This document shows positions 40,589 through 48,745 of a DNA stretch of 64,000 bases, in pieces; position 1 is the stretch's first letter; every line of letters starts with the position of its first letter. The notes beneath the pieces are model-generated. The model had not been told where the DNA came from and made no database searches. It saw nothing but the letters and a program-made list of their open reading frames with translations. Source of the DNA: Nocardia higoensis NBRC 100133. GTDB taxonomy: Bacteria; Actinomycetota; Actinomycetes; Mycobacteriales; Mycobacteriaceae. The position numbers and the translations under genes were made by a program. The stretch covers positions 83,642 to 147,641 of the forward strand of contig NZ_BAGA01000138.1 of NCBI RefSeq assembly GCF_000308595.1. The letters run 5' to 3'.

Positions 40589-41488
40589 ATGAGCGACAAC
40601 TGGACCGAGCAGCACATTCCCGACCAGCACGGCCGGGTGGCGATCGTGACCGGCGCCAACACCGGGCTGGGCTTCGAGACCGCCCGGATGCTGGCCGAAC
40701 GCGGGGCGACGGTGGTTCTGGCCGTCCGCGATATCGAGAAGGGCAGGCAGGCTGCCGACCGCATGACCGGCGACGTCAGCGTCCAGGCCCTCGACCTGAC
40801 ATCCCTCGACTCGATCCGGGCCGCGGCGGCCGACCTGCGCGCTGCCCACCCGCGCATCGACCTGCTCATCAACAACGCGGGCGTGATGTACACCCCGCGG
40901 CAGACCACCGCCGACGGATTCGAGCTGCAGTTCGGCACCAACCACCTCGGCCACTTCGCCCTGACCGGCCTGCTGCTGGACCGCCTGCTGCCCGTCCCCG
41001 GCTCCCGCGTCGTGACGGTCAGCAGCACCGGCCACCGCATCCGGGCCGCCATCCACTTCGACGACCTGCAGTGGGAGCGCTCGTACAGTCGCATGGGCGC
41101 CTACGGTCAGGCCAAACTCGCCAACCTGATGTTCACCTACGAACTGCAGCGCCGGCTCGCACCGCACGGCACCACCGTCGCGGTCGCCGCCCACCCCGGC
41201 ATGTCCAACACCGAACTCATCCGCAACACGCCCGCCGCGCTCCGCCTGCCCGTCTCCTGGCTCGCGCCGCTGATCTCCCAGGTGCCCGCCATGGGCGCCT
41301 TGCCCACCGTGCGCGCCGCCACCGACCCGGCCGTCGTCGGCGGGCAGTACTACGGCCCCGGCAACCTCGGGGAGACCCGGGGATATCCGAAGCCGGTCAC
41401 CTCCAGCGCCGACTCCCACGACGAAGCGGTCCAGCAGCGTCTGTGGACCGTCTCCGAGGAACTCACCGGCGTGCGGTTCCCCCTCTGA
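40589..41488 (+). CDS. Short-chain dehydrogenase/reductase
   Basis: The protein has 299 residues from ATG 40589, with AAGGAG six bases upstream. It is a classic Rossmann-fold SDR: TGANTGLG (residues 21-28) binds NAD(P)H, followed by LLINNAGVM, the catalytic serine in TVSSTGHRI and the YxxxK pair in GAYGQAKLAN. It resembles the retinol-dehydrogenase/WWOX-like group of bacterial SDRs. The substrate is unknown, probably a carbonyl or alcohol. It is regulated by the divergent TetR. Its stop codon coincides with the left edge of repeat copy 2. Confidence 0.87.
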   Translation: MSDNWTEQHIPDQHGRVAIVTGANTGLGFETARMLAERGATVVLAVRDIEKGRQAADRMTGDVSVQALDLTSLDSIRAAAADLRAAHPRIDLLINNAGVMYTPRQTTADGFELQFGTNHLGHFALTGLLLDRLLPVPGSRVVTVSSTGHRIRAAIHFDDLQWERSYSRMGAYGQAKLANLMFTYELQRRLAPHGTTVAVAAHPGMSNTELIRNTPAALRLPVSWLAPLISQVPAMGALPTVRAATDPAVVGGQYYGPGNLGETRGYPKPVTSSADSHDEAVQQRLWTVSEELTGVRFPL

Positions 41489-41738
41489 ACGGCGGGGTGG
41501 GATCACTCGACCGACGGTTGGTCTGCCGGCTCGGCGGACACCGCCGCCACCGGTGGCGACTATTGCTCACTGGTCGCTGGTCATGGCTGCCGCGGAGCTG
41601 GTCGAGGCAAAACCCGGTATTCATGAGGGACCTCGTCCTCGCATCCGAGATCCGTCGTCCCGCGATCAGCGGCGGTCAGGCGATCAACAGATCAGCGCGT
41701 CGAACGTGTGCCTCGTACTGCTCGTCGCGCAGAGCGTC
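41486..41738. repeat. Direct repeat copy 2 (253 bp)
   Basis: A near-identical second copy of 38544-38796, beginning exactly at the SDR stop codon. The pair bounds a 2.7 kb segment with the DUF3303-like, ArsR-remnant, TetR and SDR genes. No transposase or terminal inverted repeats were found. Confidence 0.85.
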
Positions 41739-41977
41739 TTCGGCACGCTCTGCCCAGTCCGACGGCCCACCGCTGTTGTGGATGGCCTGCGCCAAGGCGT
41801 TCTTCGCGACGGAAATGGCTTCCTCATTGGTGCGCGCACGCAGGTACATCGCACCGTCGATGCTGCCGCTCTCCAAACCGACGGTGATGTCCGGATCGTG
41901 ATGGAGTCAACGTCCATCAACGCGTCCATCGCCTCTTCGAGGCCGTCGGTGGGGTATGCCCGGAAGGACTTGCTCAA
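41676..41977 (-). pseudogene. Frameshifted gene for a ~95-residue protein of unknown function
   Basis: The first frame, from a TTG at 41977, reads SKSFRAYPTDGLEEAMDALM then DVDSI. The similarity then continues in another frame as DPDITVGLESGSIDGAMYLR, ARTNEEAISVAKNALAQAI and so on to VRRADLLIA. A single-base change near 41900 explains the break. The whole would be a small acidic helical protein. Not recognised. Its 3' part lies in repeat copy 2. Confidence 0.45.
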
Positions 41978-42272
41978 TCATGAGGCGGTTTAGGATGATG
42001 TCCAACTATAGGATGGCCATGCATCTGAGCGGCGGCTCGCGGACCGGCAGGTCGAACAGTCCCCGGCTCTCGCAGCCGATTTCGAAGGGCTCGACAGTGA
42101 CACGATGAGCGCGCCCGACGAGGCTTGTTCGCCCCCTGACGAACGAGCATCTCAGCCCCGCCGCACGGGATACGCGCCCCCGGCATCGAGGATCGACCCG
42201 GGCTGCACGCGTCCGGAATCCATCACGGGCCCCCGATACCACCAAGAGTGAACAGTTGAAGGAGAAACAGTA

Positions 42273-43451
42273 GTGAGCACCAGTGTCATCGTGGCGGGGG
42301 CCCGGACCCCGATCGGCAAGCTGTCGGGCGCGCTGGCGTCCCTGACGGCGGCGGACCTCGGCGGACGGGCCATCGCCGCCGCGATCGAGCGCGCGGGCAT
42401 CGCGGCGGGCGACGTCGACGCCGTGGTGATGGGAACCGTCGTGCAGGCCGGCGTCGGCCCCAATCCGGCGCGGCAGGCGGCGGTCGCGGCGGGCCTGCCG
42501 ATGACCGTCCCGGCGACGACCGTCAACAACCTGTGTCTGTCCGGCCTCGAGGCGATCATGCAGGCCGACCGGCTGATCGCCACCGGCGCGGCCGAGGTCG
42601 TTGTCGCCGGCGGCATGGAGTCGATGACGAACGCCCCGTACCTGGTGCGCGGCGCTCGTCAGGGCCTCAAGTACGGCTCCGCCGGTTTCGAGGACGCCCT
42701 CGACCGTGATGCGCTGACCTGTGCCTTCGACGGCATTTCCATGGGCGCGTCCACCGAGCGCTACCAGGCGTCGGAGAACATCTCCCGCGCCGAGCAGGAC
42801 GAGTTCGCGGCCCGCTCGCACCGCCTGGCGGCGGCGGCGACCGAGTCGGGTGCGTTCGCCGCGGAGATCGCGCCGGTGGAGATCGTCTCCCGCAAGGGCA
42901 CCGTCACCGTCACCGCCGACGAGGGCATCCGCGCCGAGACCACGGTCGAGTCCCTCGGCACGTTGCGTCCGGCGTTCGCGAAGGACGGCACCATCACGGC
43001 CGGCGCGTCGTCGCAGCTGTCCGACGGCGGGGCCGCGGTCGTCGTGATGCGCAAGGACGTCGCGCAGGCCCGCGGTATCGAATGGCTCGCCGAGATCCGC
43101 GCCCACGCTCTGGTCGCCGGTCCGGACACCTCGCTGCTGCACCAGCCCGCGAACGCGATCGAGGCCGCGCTGAAGCGTGACGGCGAGACCACCGTCGCCG
43201 ACCTCGACCTGCTCGAGATCAACGAGGCGTTCGCCGGTGTCGCGATCGCGTCGATGCGTCAGCTCGGCGTGGACGCGGACAAGGTCAACATCCACGGCGG
43301 CGCGATCGCGGTCGGGCATCCGGTCGGCATGTCCGGTGCGCGCATCGCCCTGTCGCTGGCGCATTCGCTCCGGGCCGCGGGCGGCGGCACGGGCGCGGCC
43401 GCTCTCTGCGGTGGCGGCGGTCAGGGCATCGCGATGATCTTGTCCGTGTGA
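42273..43451 (+). CDS. Acetyl-CoA C-acetyltransferase (thiolase)
   Basis: The protein has 392 residues from a GTG with GAAGGAG upstream. It cleaves 3-ketoacyl-CoA with CoA, or condenses two acetyl-CoA. The nucleophilic Cys88 is in NNLCLSGL, with EINEAFAGV, GGAIAVGHPVGMSGAR (general-base histidine) and the second catalytic cysteine in ALCGGGGQG. An acyl-CoA dehydrogenase follows 57 bases later in the same direction, so the pair could carry out the first and last steps of beta-oxidation. The ~295-base gap upstream has no recognisable gene. Confidence 0.92.
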   Translation: MSTSVIVAGARTPIGKLSGALASLTAADLGGRAIAAAIERAGIAAGDVDAVVMGTVVQAGVGPNPARQAAVAAGLPMTVPATTVNNLCLSGLEAIMQADRLIATGAAEVVVAGGMESMTNAPYLVRGARQGLKYGSAGFEDALDRDALTCAFDGISMGASTERYQASENISRAEQDEFAARSHRLAAAATESGAFAAEIAPVEIVSRKGTVTVTADEGIRAETTVESLGTLRPAFAKDGTITAGASSQLSDGGAAVVVMRKDVAQARGIEWLAEIRAHALVAGPDTSLLHQPANAIEAALKRDGETTVADLDLLEINEAFAGVAIASMRQLGVDADKVNIHGGAIAVGHPVGMSGARIALSLAHSLRAAGGGTGAAALCGGGGQGIAMILSV

Positions 43452-43508
43452 GTGCGGGCATCGCAGGCAACCGACGAATCCGCACACGATCGACCATGAA
43501 AGCAGCTG

Positions 43509-44657
43509 ATGAAAAAGTACGTACCCACCTGGCACGACGACGAGGTCCGTGCACTGTCCGAGCTCGCGGGCGGATTCTTCGAGCGTGAGGTCGTCGCGCA
43601 CAACGAGAAGTGGGACGCCCAGCGCCGCATCGACCGCGAGGTGTGGTTGAAGGCGGGCGAGCTGGGTCTGCTGTGCTGCTCGATCCCCGAGGAGTACGGC
43701 GGCGGGGGCGGCACCTTCGCGCACGACCTCGCCGTGTTCGAGGCCCAGGGGTACGCGGGCGATCTGTCCCTCGGCATCTCCGTACACAGCGGCATCGTGC
43801 CGCACTACATTCTCGAGTACGGCACCGAGGAACAGAAGCGGACGTGGCTGCCCGGCATGGCGACCGGTGAAATCCTCGGCGCGATCGGCATGAGCGAGCC
43901 GGGCGCCGGTTCGGACCTCAAAGCGATCAAGACCACCGCGATCCGCGACGGCGACGAGTACGTGATCAACGGCTCGAAGACGTTCATCACCAACGGCTCC
44001 TCCGCCGACGTGATCGTGATGGCCGTCAAGACCGACCCGAAGGCCGGCGCCAAGGGGGTCTCCATGCTGATCGTCGACCTGCGCGACCAGCCGGGGTTCG
44101 CGGTCGGCCGGGTGCTCGACAAGGTCGGCCAGCACGGCGCCGACACCTCCGAGCTGTCGTTCACGAACGTGCGGGTGCCCGCCTCCAGTCTCCTGGGCGA
44201 GCGAGAGGGCCAGGGCTTCGGTCAGCTGATGACCCAGCTGGTGCAGGAGCGGCTGATCATCGCGGCGCAGGCCGTCGGCGCAACGAAGCGCGCGGTGGAC
44301 GAGACCGTCGCGTACAGCAAACAGCGGGAAGCGTTCGGACACAGCCTGTTCGAGTTCCAGAACACCGCGTTCGAACTCGCCGAATGCCAGACCATCGCCC
44401 GCACCAGCGAGGTCTTCCTCGACCACTGCATCCAGTCGCACCTGCGCGGTGAGCTCGACGCCGCCGAAGCCGCGATGGCCAAATACTGGCTGACCGACAA
44501 GCAGTGCGAGGTGATCGACCGCTGCGTGCAGCTGCACGGCGGATACGGCTACATGCGCGAATACCTGATCGCGCGGATGTACGAGGACGCCCGGGTGCAG
44601 CGGATCTACGGCGGCGCCAACGAGATCATGAAATCCCTGATCGCTCGCGAGCTGTAG
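43509..44657 (+). CDS. Acyl-CoA dehydrogenase
   Basis: The protein has 382 residues. Family features: IPEEYGGGGGTFAHDLAVFE, the FAD site IGMSEPGAGSDLKAIKT, YVINGSKTFITNGS, and C-terminal VQLHGGYGYMREYLIARMYE with RIYGGANEIMKSLIARE. It resembles long-chain/isovaleryl-type enzymes. It probably works with the thiolase just upstream. A Shine-Dalgarno is not obvious, suggesting translation coupled to the thiolase transcript. A strong hairpin follows. Confidence 0.9.
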   Translation: MKKYVPTWHDDEVRALSELAGGFFEREVVAHNEKWDAQRRIDREVWLKAGELGLLCCSIPEEYGGGGGTFAHDLAVFEAQGYAGDLSLGISVHSGIVPHYILEYGTEEQKRTWLPGMATGEILGAIGMSEPGAGSDLKAIKTTAIRDGDEYVINGSKTFITNGSSADVIVMAVKTDPKAGAKGVSMLIVDLRDQPGFAVGRVLDKVGQHGADTSELSFTNVRVPASSLLGEREGQGFGQLMTQLVQERLIIAAQAVGATKRAVDETVAYSKQREAFGHSLFEFQNTAFELAECQTIARTSEVFLDHCIQSHLRGELDAAEAAMAKYWLTDKQCEVIDRCVQLHGGYGYMREYLIARMYEDARVQRIYGGANEIMKSLIAREL

Positions 44658-44666
44658 GACTCGAAC

Positions 44667-44708
44667 GCCTGGGCATCCCTGTCCGGTGACCGACCAGGAT
44701 GCCCAGGC
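44667..44708 (+). terminator. Terminator after thiolase/dehydrogenase operon
   Basis: A 12-bp perfect stem GCCTGGGCATCC / GGATGCCCAGGC, extended by a bulged CTG/CAG, begins ten bases after the dehydrogenase stop. Confidence 0.7.
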
Positions 44709-44868
44709 GCGCGCTGGTGGCGTACGACCGACGTGCCGGTGAGCGCGCGTTCCCGGATCCGTCGCGGGCCGCCTCTGCCCGGCGCAGTCGCGTGCCGAAC
44801 CCCGACGGAAACACGATCGAAATCTCGAGAACAGTAATGTTCGCCCGAGAGTTCACGATCATCCGGAT

Positions 44869-45405
44869 ATGAAACTCGGACGTGGATTCGCCGCAACCGC
44901 AGCCACCGCACTCGTCGGAGCAGCGATGGCCGTAGCCTCACCAGGCGCCGCCAACGCCGCCGACCCCTGCCAACTCGGCTGGTCCAATGTCGGCCCGCGC
45001 TCCTGCGCCATGACGCAGTTCAATTCGGCGCCGGCCTGGACCCTGGGCAACGGCGTCTGCGTCGGCATGCTCAATGCCGCGGGCACGGGCTACGACGGCC
45101 CCCTGGCCGGCACCCACTACAGTGCTCCGGGAAGCACCCATTCGATCGAACTTCGTCTATCGCAGGGCTTCTCGCCGCTGGGCACCTGGGCGCCCACCGT
45201 GCTGGCCTGCGACGTGACCGCCATCATCGACTGGCACAATCTCGACACCGGTCAGCGCGGCTCACTGACCCACTTCATCCCGGCATTCAAGACCGGCACC
45301 ACGCCCGACTTCCTCTACCTCCACACCGGCCCCGGCCGGGTCGCGCTCACCGTGCGGACCGACCGTCCGAACATTCCGGCGACGACCGAAGTGTTCGTTC
45401 CCTGA
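44869..45405 (+). CDS. Secreted protein of unknown function (178 aa)
   Basis: A signal peptide is clear (MKLGRGFAA..., hydrophobic core, cleavage probably after AANA, about residue 30). The mature ~148-residue domain is beta-rich by pattern and has four cysteines (DPCQLGW, RSCAMT, GVCVGML, LACDVT), suggesting two disulfides. Not recognised. It sits opposite a dead doxX copy and may have duplicated with it from the 37 kb locus, although the secreted proteins themselves are not similar. Confidence 0.72.
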   Translation: MKLGRGFAATAATALVGAAMAVASPGAANAADPCQLGWSNVGPRSCAMTQFNSAPAWTLGNGVCVGMLNAAGTGYDGPLAGTHYSAPGSTHSIELRLSQGFSPLGTWAPTVLACDVTAIIDWHNLDTGQRGSLTHFIPAFKTGTTPDFLYLHTGPGRVALTVRTDRPNIPATTEVFVP

Positions 45406-45427
45406 TCGGAAATCGAACCGGGCACAC

Positions 45428-45460
45428 ACCGGCGATCGACGCAGGCCGTCGATCGCCGGT
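45428..45460. terminator. Terminator hairpin
   Basis: ACCGGCGATCGACG and CGTCGATCGCCGGT form a 14-bp stem with a 5-base loop between the secreted protein gene and the doxX pseudogene. It is related in sequence to the hairpin at 37485-37526. Confidence 0.7.
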
Positions 45461-45476
45461 CTCGTGCGTGAATATC

Positions 45477-45782
45477 TCACCGCGACAGCGAGTTCCGCAG
45501 TTCGCCGACGATGGCGCGGCGCTCGTAGGCGATCCGGGCGAAGATCACGGCCAGCACCATCAGGCCGATGCCGCCGGCGACCTCGGTGATCCCGATGAAG
45601 ACGAGCAGGCTGAACGGGATCACCAGGTTGTCGACGGCGTTCTCGGTCAGGGCGCCCGGCATGATGAGCTTCGGCGCGCCGGAGGCGAGGATGAAGAACA
45701 GGCCGAGCAGGATCTGCGGCGTCCACAGGACGCGGTTGCGGATCGTGCCGGGGCGGGCGGCGGCGGAGAAGTCGGCGGCGGT
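45477..45782 (-). pseudogene. Second doxX copy, decayed
   Basis: The frame reads TAADFSAAARPGTIRNRVLW, ILLGLFFILASGAPKLIMPG and ends IAYERRAIVGELRNSLSR, closely matching the intact DoxX at 37538-37975. It has no start codon in the conserved region (a TAG lies just upstream). About 43 residues are missing between GGIGLMV and LAVIFARIAYE, removing roughly two of the four membrane helices. Confidence 0.8.
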
Positions 45783-45884
45783 CGATCCCGTTGCGGGCGA
45801 GGTCGACTACCCGCAGTTGCTGGTGTCACCGGCGGCGTGTGTGGTGCGGGCTCGTCTGGAGACATCCGGGTCGGCACCACCACG

Positions 45885-46094
45885 ATGACACGGCTCGAGG
45901 CCGAGCAGGGCCGGCTCCCGAAGATTCGGATCGCCTGGACGCTGTCCCGCTCGGACGTCCACGAGATCACTCGACAGGTGAGCGACGATGCAGCAGAACT
46001 GATCCGGATCGAGGGTCTGCACGGCCACGAGTACGCCGTCGATGTCGTGCTGGCCGCGGTGGCGCGGGTCGCGCGACCGCCGGTCGCCGTCTGA
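45885..46094 (+). CDS. Hypothetical small protein (69 aa)
   Basis: The frame MTRLEAEQGRLPKIRIAW... ends VARVARPPVAV. It has a predicted helical, moderately charged composition and acceptable codon use, but no ribosome site. It could extend upstream through the dead doxX region. Not recognised; it may be a chance frame. Confidence 0.3.
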   Translation: MTRLEAEQGRLPKIRIAWTLSRSDVHEITRQVSDDAAELIRIEGLHGHEYAVDVVLAAVARVARPPVAV

Positions 46095-46190
46095 CCTCCG
46101 GCACCGAAGACCTGACGCTGCTGTGCGGACCGGGGATCACCGTCGTCGCGGTATGAAACGGTCAGCGGCGTCTTCGCCGACCGCACTCGA

Positions 46191-47018
46191 TCACGCGAAG
46201 GGGTCGGCGGTGCGGCCGACCAGATCGGCGACCGAGTCGAGGACCAACGTCGGGCGGTAGGGGAACTGCTCGACCGAGTCGCGGGTGGAGATGCCGGTCG
46301 TGGCGACCAGGATCGTGCGCATACCGGCTTCCAGGCCGGAGATGACGTCGGTGTCCATCCGATCGCCGATCATGACCGCCGACTGCGAGTGCGCACCGAT
46401 TCGGCGCAGAGCCGAGCGCATCATCAACGGGTTCGGCTTGCCGACGTAATAGGGCTCGCGGCCGGTGGCGCGGCTGATCAGCGCGGCGACCGAGCCGGTG
46501 GCGGGGAGCAGGCCCTCGCGCGACGGCCCCGTGGCGTCGGGGTTGGTGGCGATGAAGCGGGCGCCCCGCTCGACCAACCGGATGGCGGTGGTGATGGCTT
46601 CGAAAGAGTACGTACGGGTCTCGCCCAGGACTACGTAGTCGGGGTCGCGGTCGGTGAGGACGTAGCCGATCTCGTGCAGGGCGGTGGTGAGGCCGGATTC
46701 GCCGACGACGTAGGCGGTGCCGCCGGGACGCTGGGCGTCGAGGAAGGCGGCGGTGGCCAGGGCGGAGGTCCAGATGGCCTCCTCCGGGATGTCCAGGCCG
46801 GTCAGGCGCAGGCGGGCTTGCAGGTCGCGCGGGGTGCGGATGGAGTTGTTGGTGAGGACGAGGAAGGGGATCTCGTTCGTGCGCAGTTCGGCGAGGAATT
46901 TGTCGGCGCCGGGGACCAGGTGGTCCTCACTGACCAAGACGCCGTCCATGTCGGTCAGGTAGGACAGGACGGGCTCGTCGTCGTTGAGGTGGCTCTCGCT
47001 CGCCTGGCTGTTGGTCAT
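46191..47018 (-). CDS. HAD-IIA family phosphatase (NagD-like)
   Basis: The protein has 275 residues; ATG 47018 is preferred, 47036 is possible. HAD motif I YLTDMDGVLVSED has the nucleophile aspartate, motif II is FLVLTNNSIRTPRDL, and motifs III/IV are YVGKPNPLMM and VMIGDRMDTDVISG. The large C2 cap of the NagD type covers about 85-185. It removes phosphate from small phosphorylated metabolites (NMP or sugar phosphates in known NagD proteins). It stands apart from the regulator upstream by 44 bases and could be co-transcribed with it. Confidence 0.87.
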   Translation of the reverse strand: MTNSQASESHLNDDEPVLSYLTDMDGVLVSEDHLVPGADKFLAELRTNEIPFLVLTNNSIRTPRDLQARLRLTGLDIPEEAIWTSALATAAFLDAQRPGGTAYVVGESGLTTALHEIGYVLTDRDPDYVVLGETRTYSFEAITTAIRLVERGARFIATNPDATGPSREGLLPATGSVAALISRATGREPYYVGKPNPLMMRSALRRIGAHSQSAVMIGDRMDTDVISGLEAGMRTILVATTGISTRDSVEQFPYRPTLVLDSVADLVGRTADPFA

Positions 47019-47062
47019 CCGCCGATTCTGCGCCATCGCGGGGTGGCCGTCGCGCACGGAGG

Positions 47063-48016
47063 TCACGGTGAGCTGTATTGCGCGAGCGTGCGGGCGGCCA
47101 GCTCGCGCAGGTGGGCGCGGGCTTCGGCGGGGGCGGTGACGAGTACCTGGTCGGCGAAGGGCAGGAGCTGGCGGACGTCTTCGAGGACGCGGCAGGTGAG
47201 GGTGAACGGGATCCGCTCGCCGTCCGCGGGCGGGTGGAGGGTGAGGCGGGTGCCGAGGATTCGTTGCGCCCGCTCTGCTTGGCTCACACTCAACAGGCCC
47301 TCGACGCGCAGATTCTCGGTGTTCTCCCAGTTCGCGGTGACCTGGGCGGCGACCTGCGCCGCCGTCACGCCCGGGCGCAACCGGCGCGGGACGCGCAGTG
47401 GCTCCCAGTCGGCCAGGCGTTCGAGCAGATACAGGCGCGGACTGCCCTGCTTGTCGGCGACGAGGTACCAGCGGCCGCCCTTGGCGAGCAGGCCGTAGGG
47501 ATCGACGACCTGCCAGGTGGGCTCGGCTTCGGTGGCGCGCCGGTAGTTGATGCGCAGTCGCACGCCGCGCCGCAGGTCTCCCGCGAGCCTCGCCGGTTCC
47601 ACGCCGCCGGTGGGCATCGAGAACCACGGCCGGTTGTCGGTGACGATCACCGCGCTCAACGGCAGCAGTTGTCCGGGTCGGGGCCGTGCGCGCGGAGTCA
47701 CCTTGTCCAGGGCGCGGCGGCCGTCGTCGCGGCCACCGAGCTGGTCGCGCTGTGCGTGGTCGAGGCCGACGAGCGCGAGGTGGTCGCGCTCGTCGGGGGT
47801 CAGGCGGGCGGTGTCGAGCGCGCCGCCGGGCAGCAGCGAGACCCCTCCCCACCTGCCGCGCCGGATCAGGACCGGGAAGCCGGCGTCCTGCAGCCAGCGC
47901 AGGTCGCGCACCACCGTGCGGGTGGAGACGCCCACCTGGTCGGCCAGGTCGGCGGTGGTGAGGCAGTCGCGTGTCTGCAGGGCCAGCAGCAGGGCGAAGA
48001 AGCGATCCGGGGTCAT
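47063..48016 (-). CDS. HTH-WYL transcriptional regulator (YafY/PafC-like)
   Basis: The protein has 317 residues from ATG 48016, with no Shine-Dalgarno, so it may be leaderless. The N-terminal HTH has TTADLADQVGVSTRTVVRDL. The WYL domain covers about 140-220 with VDPYGLLAKGGRWYLVADKQ, and the C-terminal WCX domain follows. WYL domains bind nucleotides or other ligands. It is divergent from a VOC protein, and the gap contains a perfect 17-bp palindrome, so it probably controls the VOC gene and itself. Confidence 0.85.
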   Translation of the reverse strand: MTPDRFFALLLALQTRDCLTTADLADQVGVSTRTVVRDLRWLQDAGFPVLIRRGRWGGVSLLPGGALDTARLTPDERDHLALVGLDHAQRDQLGGRDDGRRALDKVTPRARPRPGQLLPLSAVIVTDNRPWFSMPTGGVEPARLAGDLRRGVRLRINYRRATEAEPTWQVVDPYGLLAKGGRWYLVADKQGSPRLYLLERLADWEPLRVPRRLRPGVTAAQVAAQVTANWENTENLRVEGLLSVSQAERAQRILGTRLTLHPPADGERIPFTLTCRVLEDVRQLLPFADQVLVTAPAEARAHLRELAARTLAQYSSP

Positions 48017-48038
48017 ATTTTCGACAATTCCAGAAATC

Positions 48039-48055
48039 ACGACGGATTCCGTCGT
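48039..48055 (+). promoter_or_regulatory. Perfect palindrome between WYL regulator and VOC gene
   Basis: ACGACGGA-T-TCCGTCGT lies in the 91-base divergent gap, 23 bases before the WYL start. It is a good candidate operator for the WYL protein. Confidence 0.55.
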
Positions 48056-48107
48056 ATATGAATTGCACTCTGCTGCGGTCACTGTCATCGACACATGGAG
48101 TACGCAC

Positions 48108-48473
48108 ATGACCGCACCGAACATGTTCATCGTCTACGTCACCGACGCGCCCGCCTCGGCCCGCTTCTACGGCGAACTCTTCGACATCAAGCCGCTGTAC
48201 GAAGCCCCCCGCTTCGTCGCCTTCGACCTGGGTGGCGGCGTTCAGCTCGCGCTCTGGAGCGGGGTCGAGGACGACAACCTGACCGCGGTGACACGAACCA
48301 GCGAGGTGTGCCTGACGATCGACGGCGGCGCCGACCGGATCGACGCGCTGCACCGCGACTGGGTGGCCAGGGGCGTGCGCATCGCGATGGAACCGCACGA
48401 CGAGGTGTTCGGGCGCACTTTCCTGGCCACCGACCCCGACGGCAATCTCATCCGGGTCGCGCCGGCCGACTGA
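48108..48473 (+). CDS. VOC (glyoxalase/bleomycin-resistance fold) protein
   Basis: The protein has 121 residues with GGAG before ATG 48108. Two beta-alpha-beta-beta-beta modules are present: TDAPASARFYGELFDIKPLYEA with FDLGGGVQLALWSG, and CLTIDGGADRIDALHRDW with FLATDPDGNLIRV. It is related to the PhnB-like/lactoylglutathione-lyase-like group used in detoxification or antibiotic binding. The ligand is unknown. Likely regulated by the divergent WYL protein. Confidence 0.82.
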   Translation: MTAPNMFIVYVTDAPASARFYGELFDIKPLYEAPRFVAFDLGGGVQLALWSGVEDDNLTAVTRTSEVCLTIDGGADRIDALHRDWVARGVRIAMEPHDEVFGRTFLATDPDGNLIRVAPAD

Positions 48474-48745
48474 GCTGTCTTCCGCCTCGGCGAAACGGCA
48501 CGTCAGTGCGCGATGTCGTCGCGAGCGCGATCCTGGCAAGCACAGAGAGCAGCGACGCCCAGCCCTCGGGCCCGTAGCCGAAATCATCGCGCACACGGGC
48601 TCGGGTCGGCGGCGGCCCGGTTCGGAGATCCACGCCGGGTGGACGTGCTCTTCCACGACGTCGATCGGTGTCCGGAGCGGTTCCTCGATTAGGGTCGGAA
48701 TCGGCGGTGAGAGCCGAGCACACGAGCGACAGAGGAGACGCGCAC

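Noticed and set aside
42006..44537. 843-codon minus-strand frame opposite thiolase and acyl-CoA dehydrogenase
   Set aside because: Shadow of two clear plus-strand genes; no domain motifs.
48474..48745. Long minus-strand frame running through the VOC gene and 48.5-48.6 kb
   Set aside because: Shadow frame; the gap itself holds only the fgd1 upstream region with GAGGAG ribosome site.
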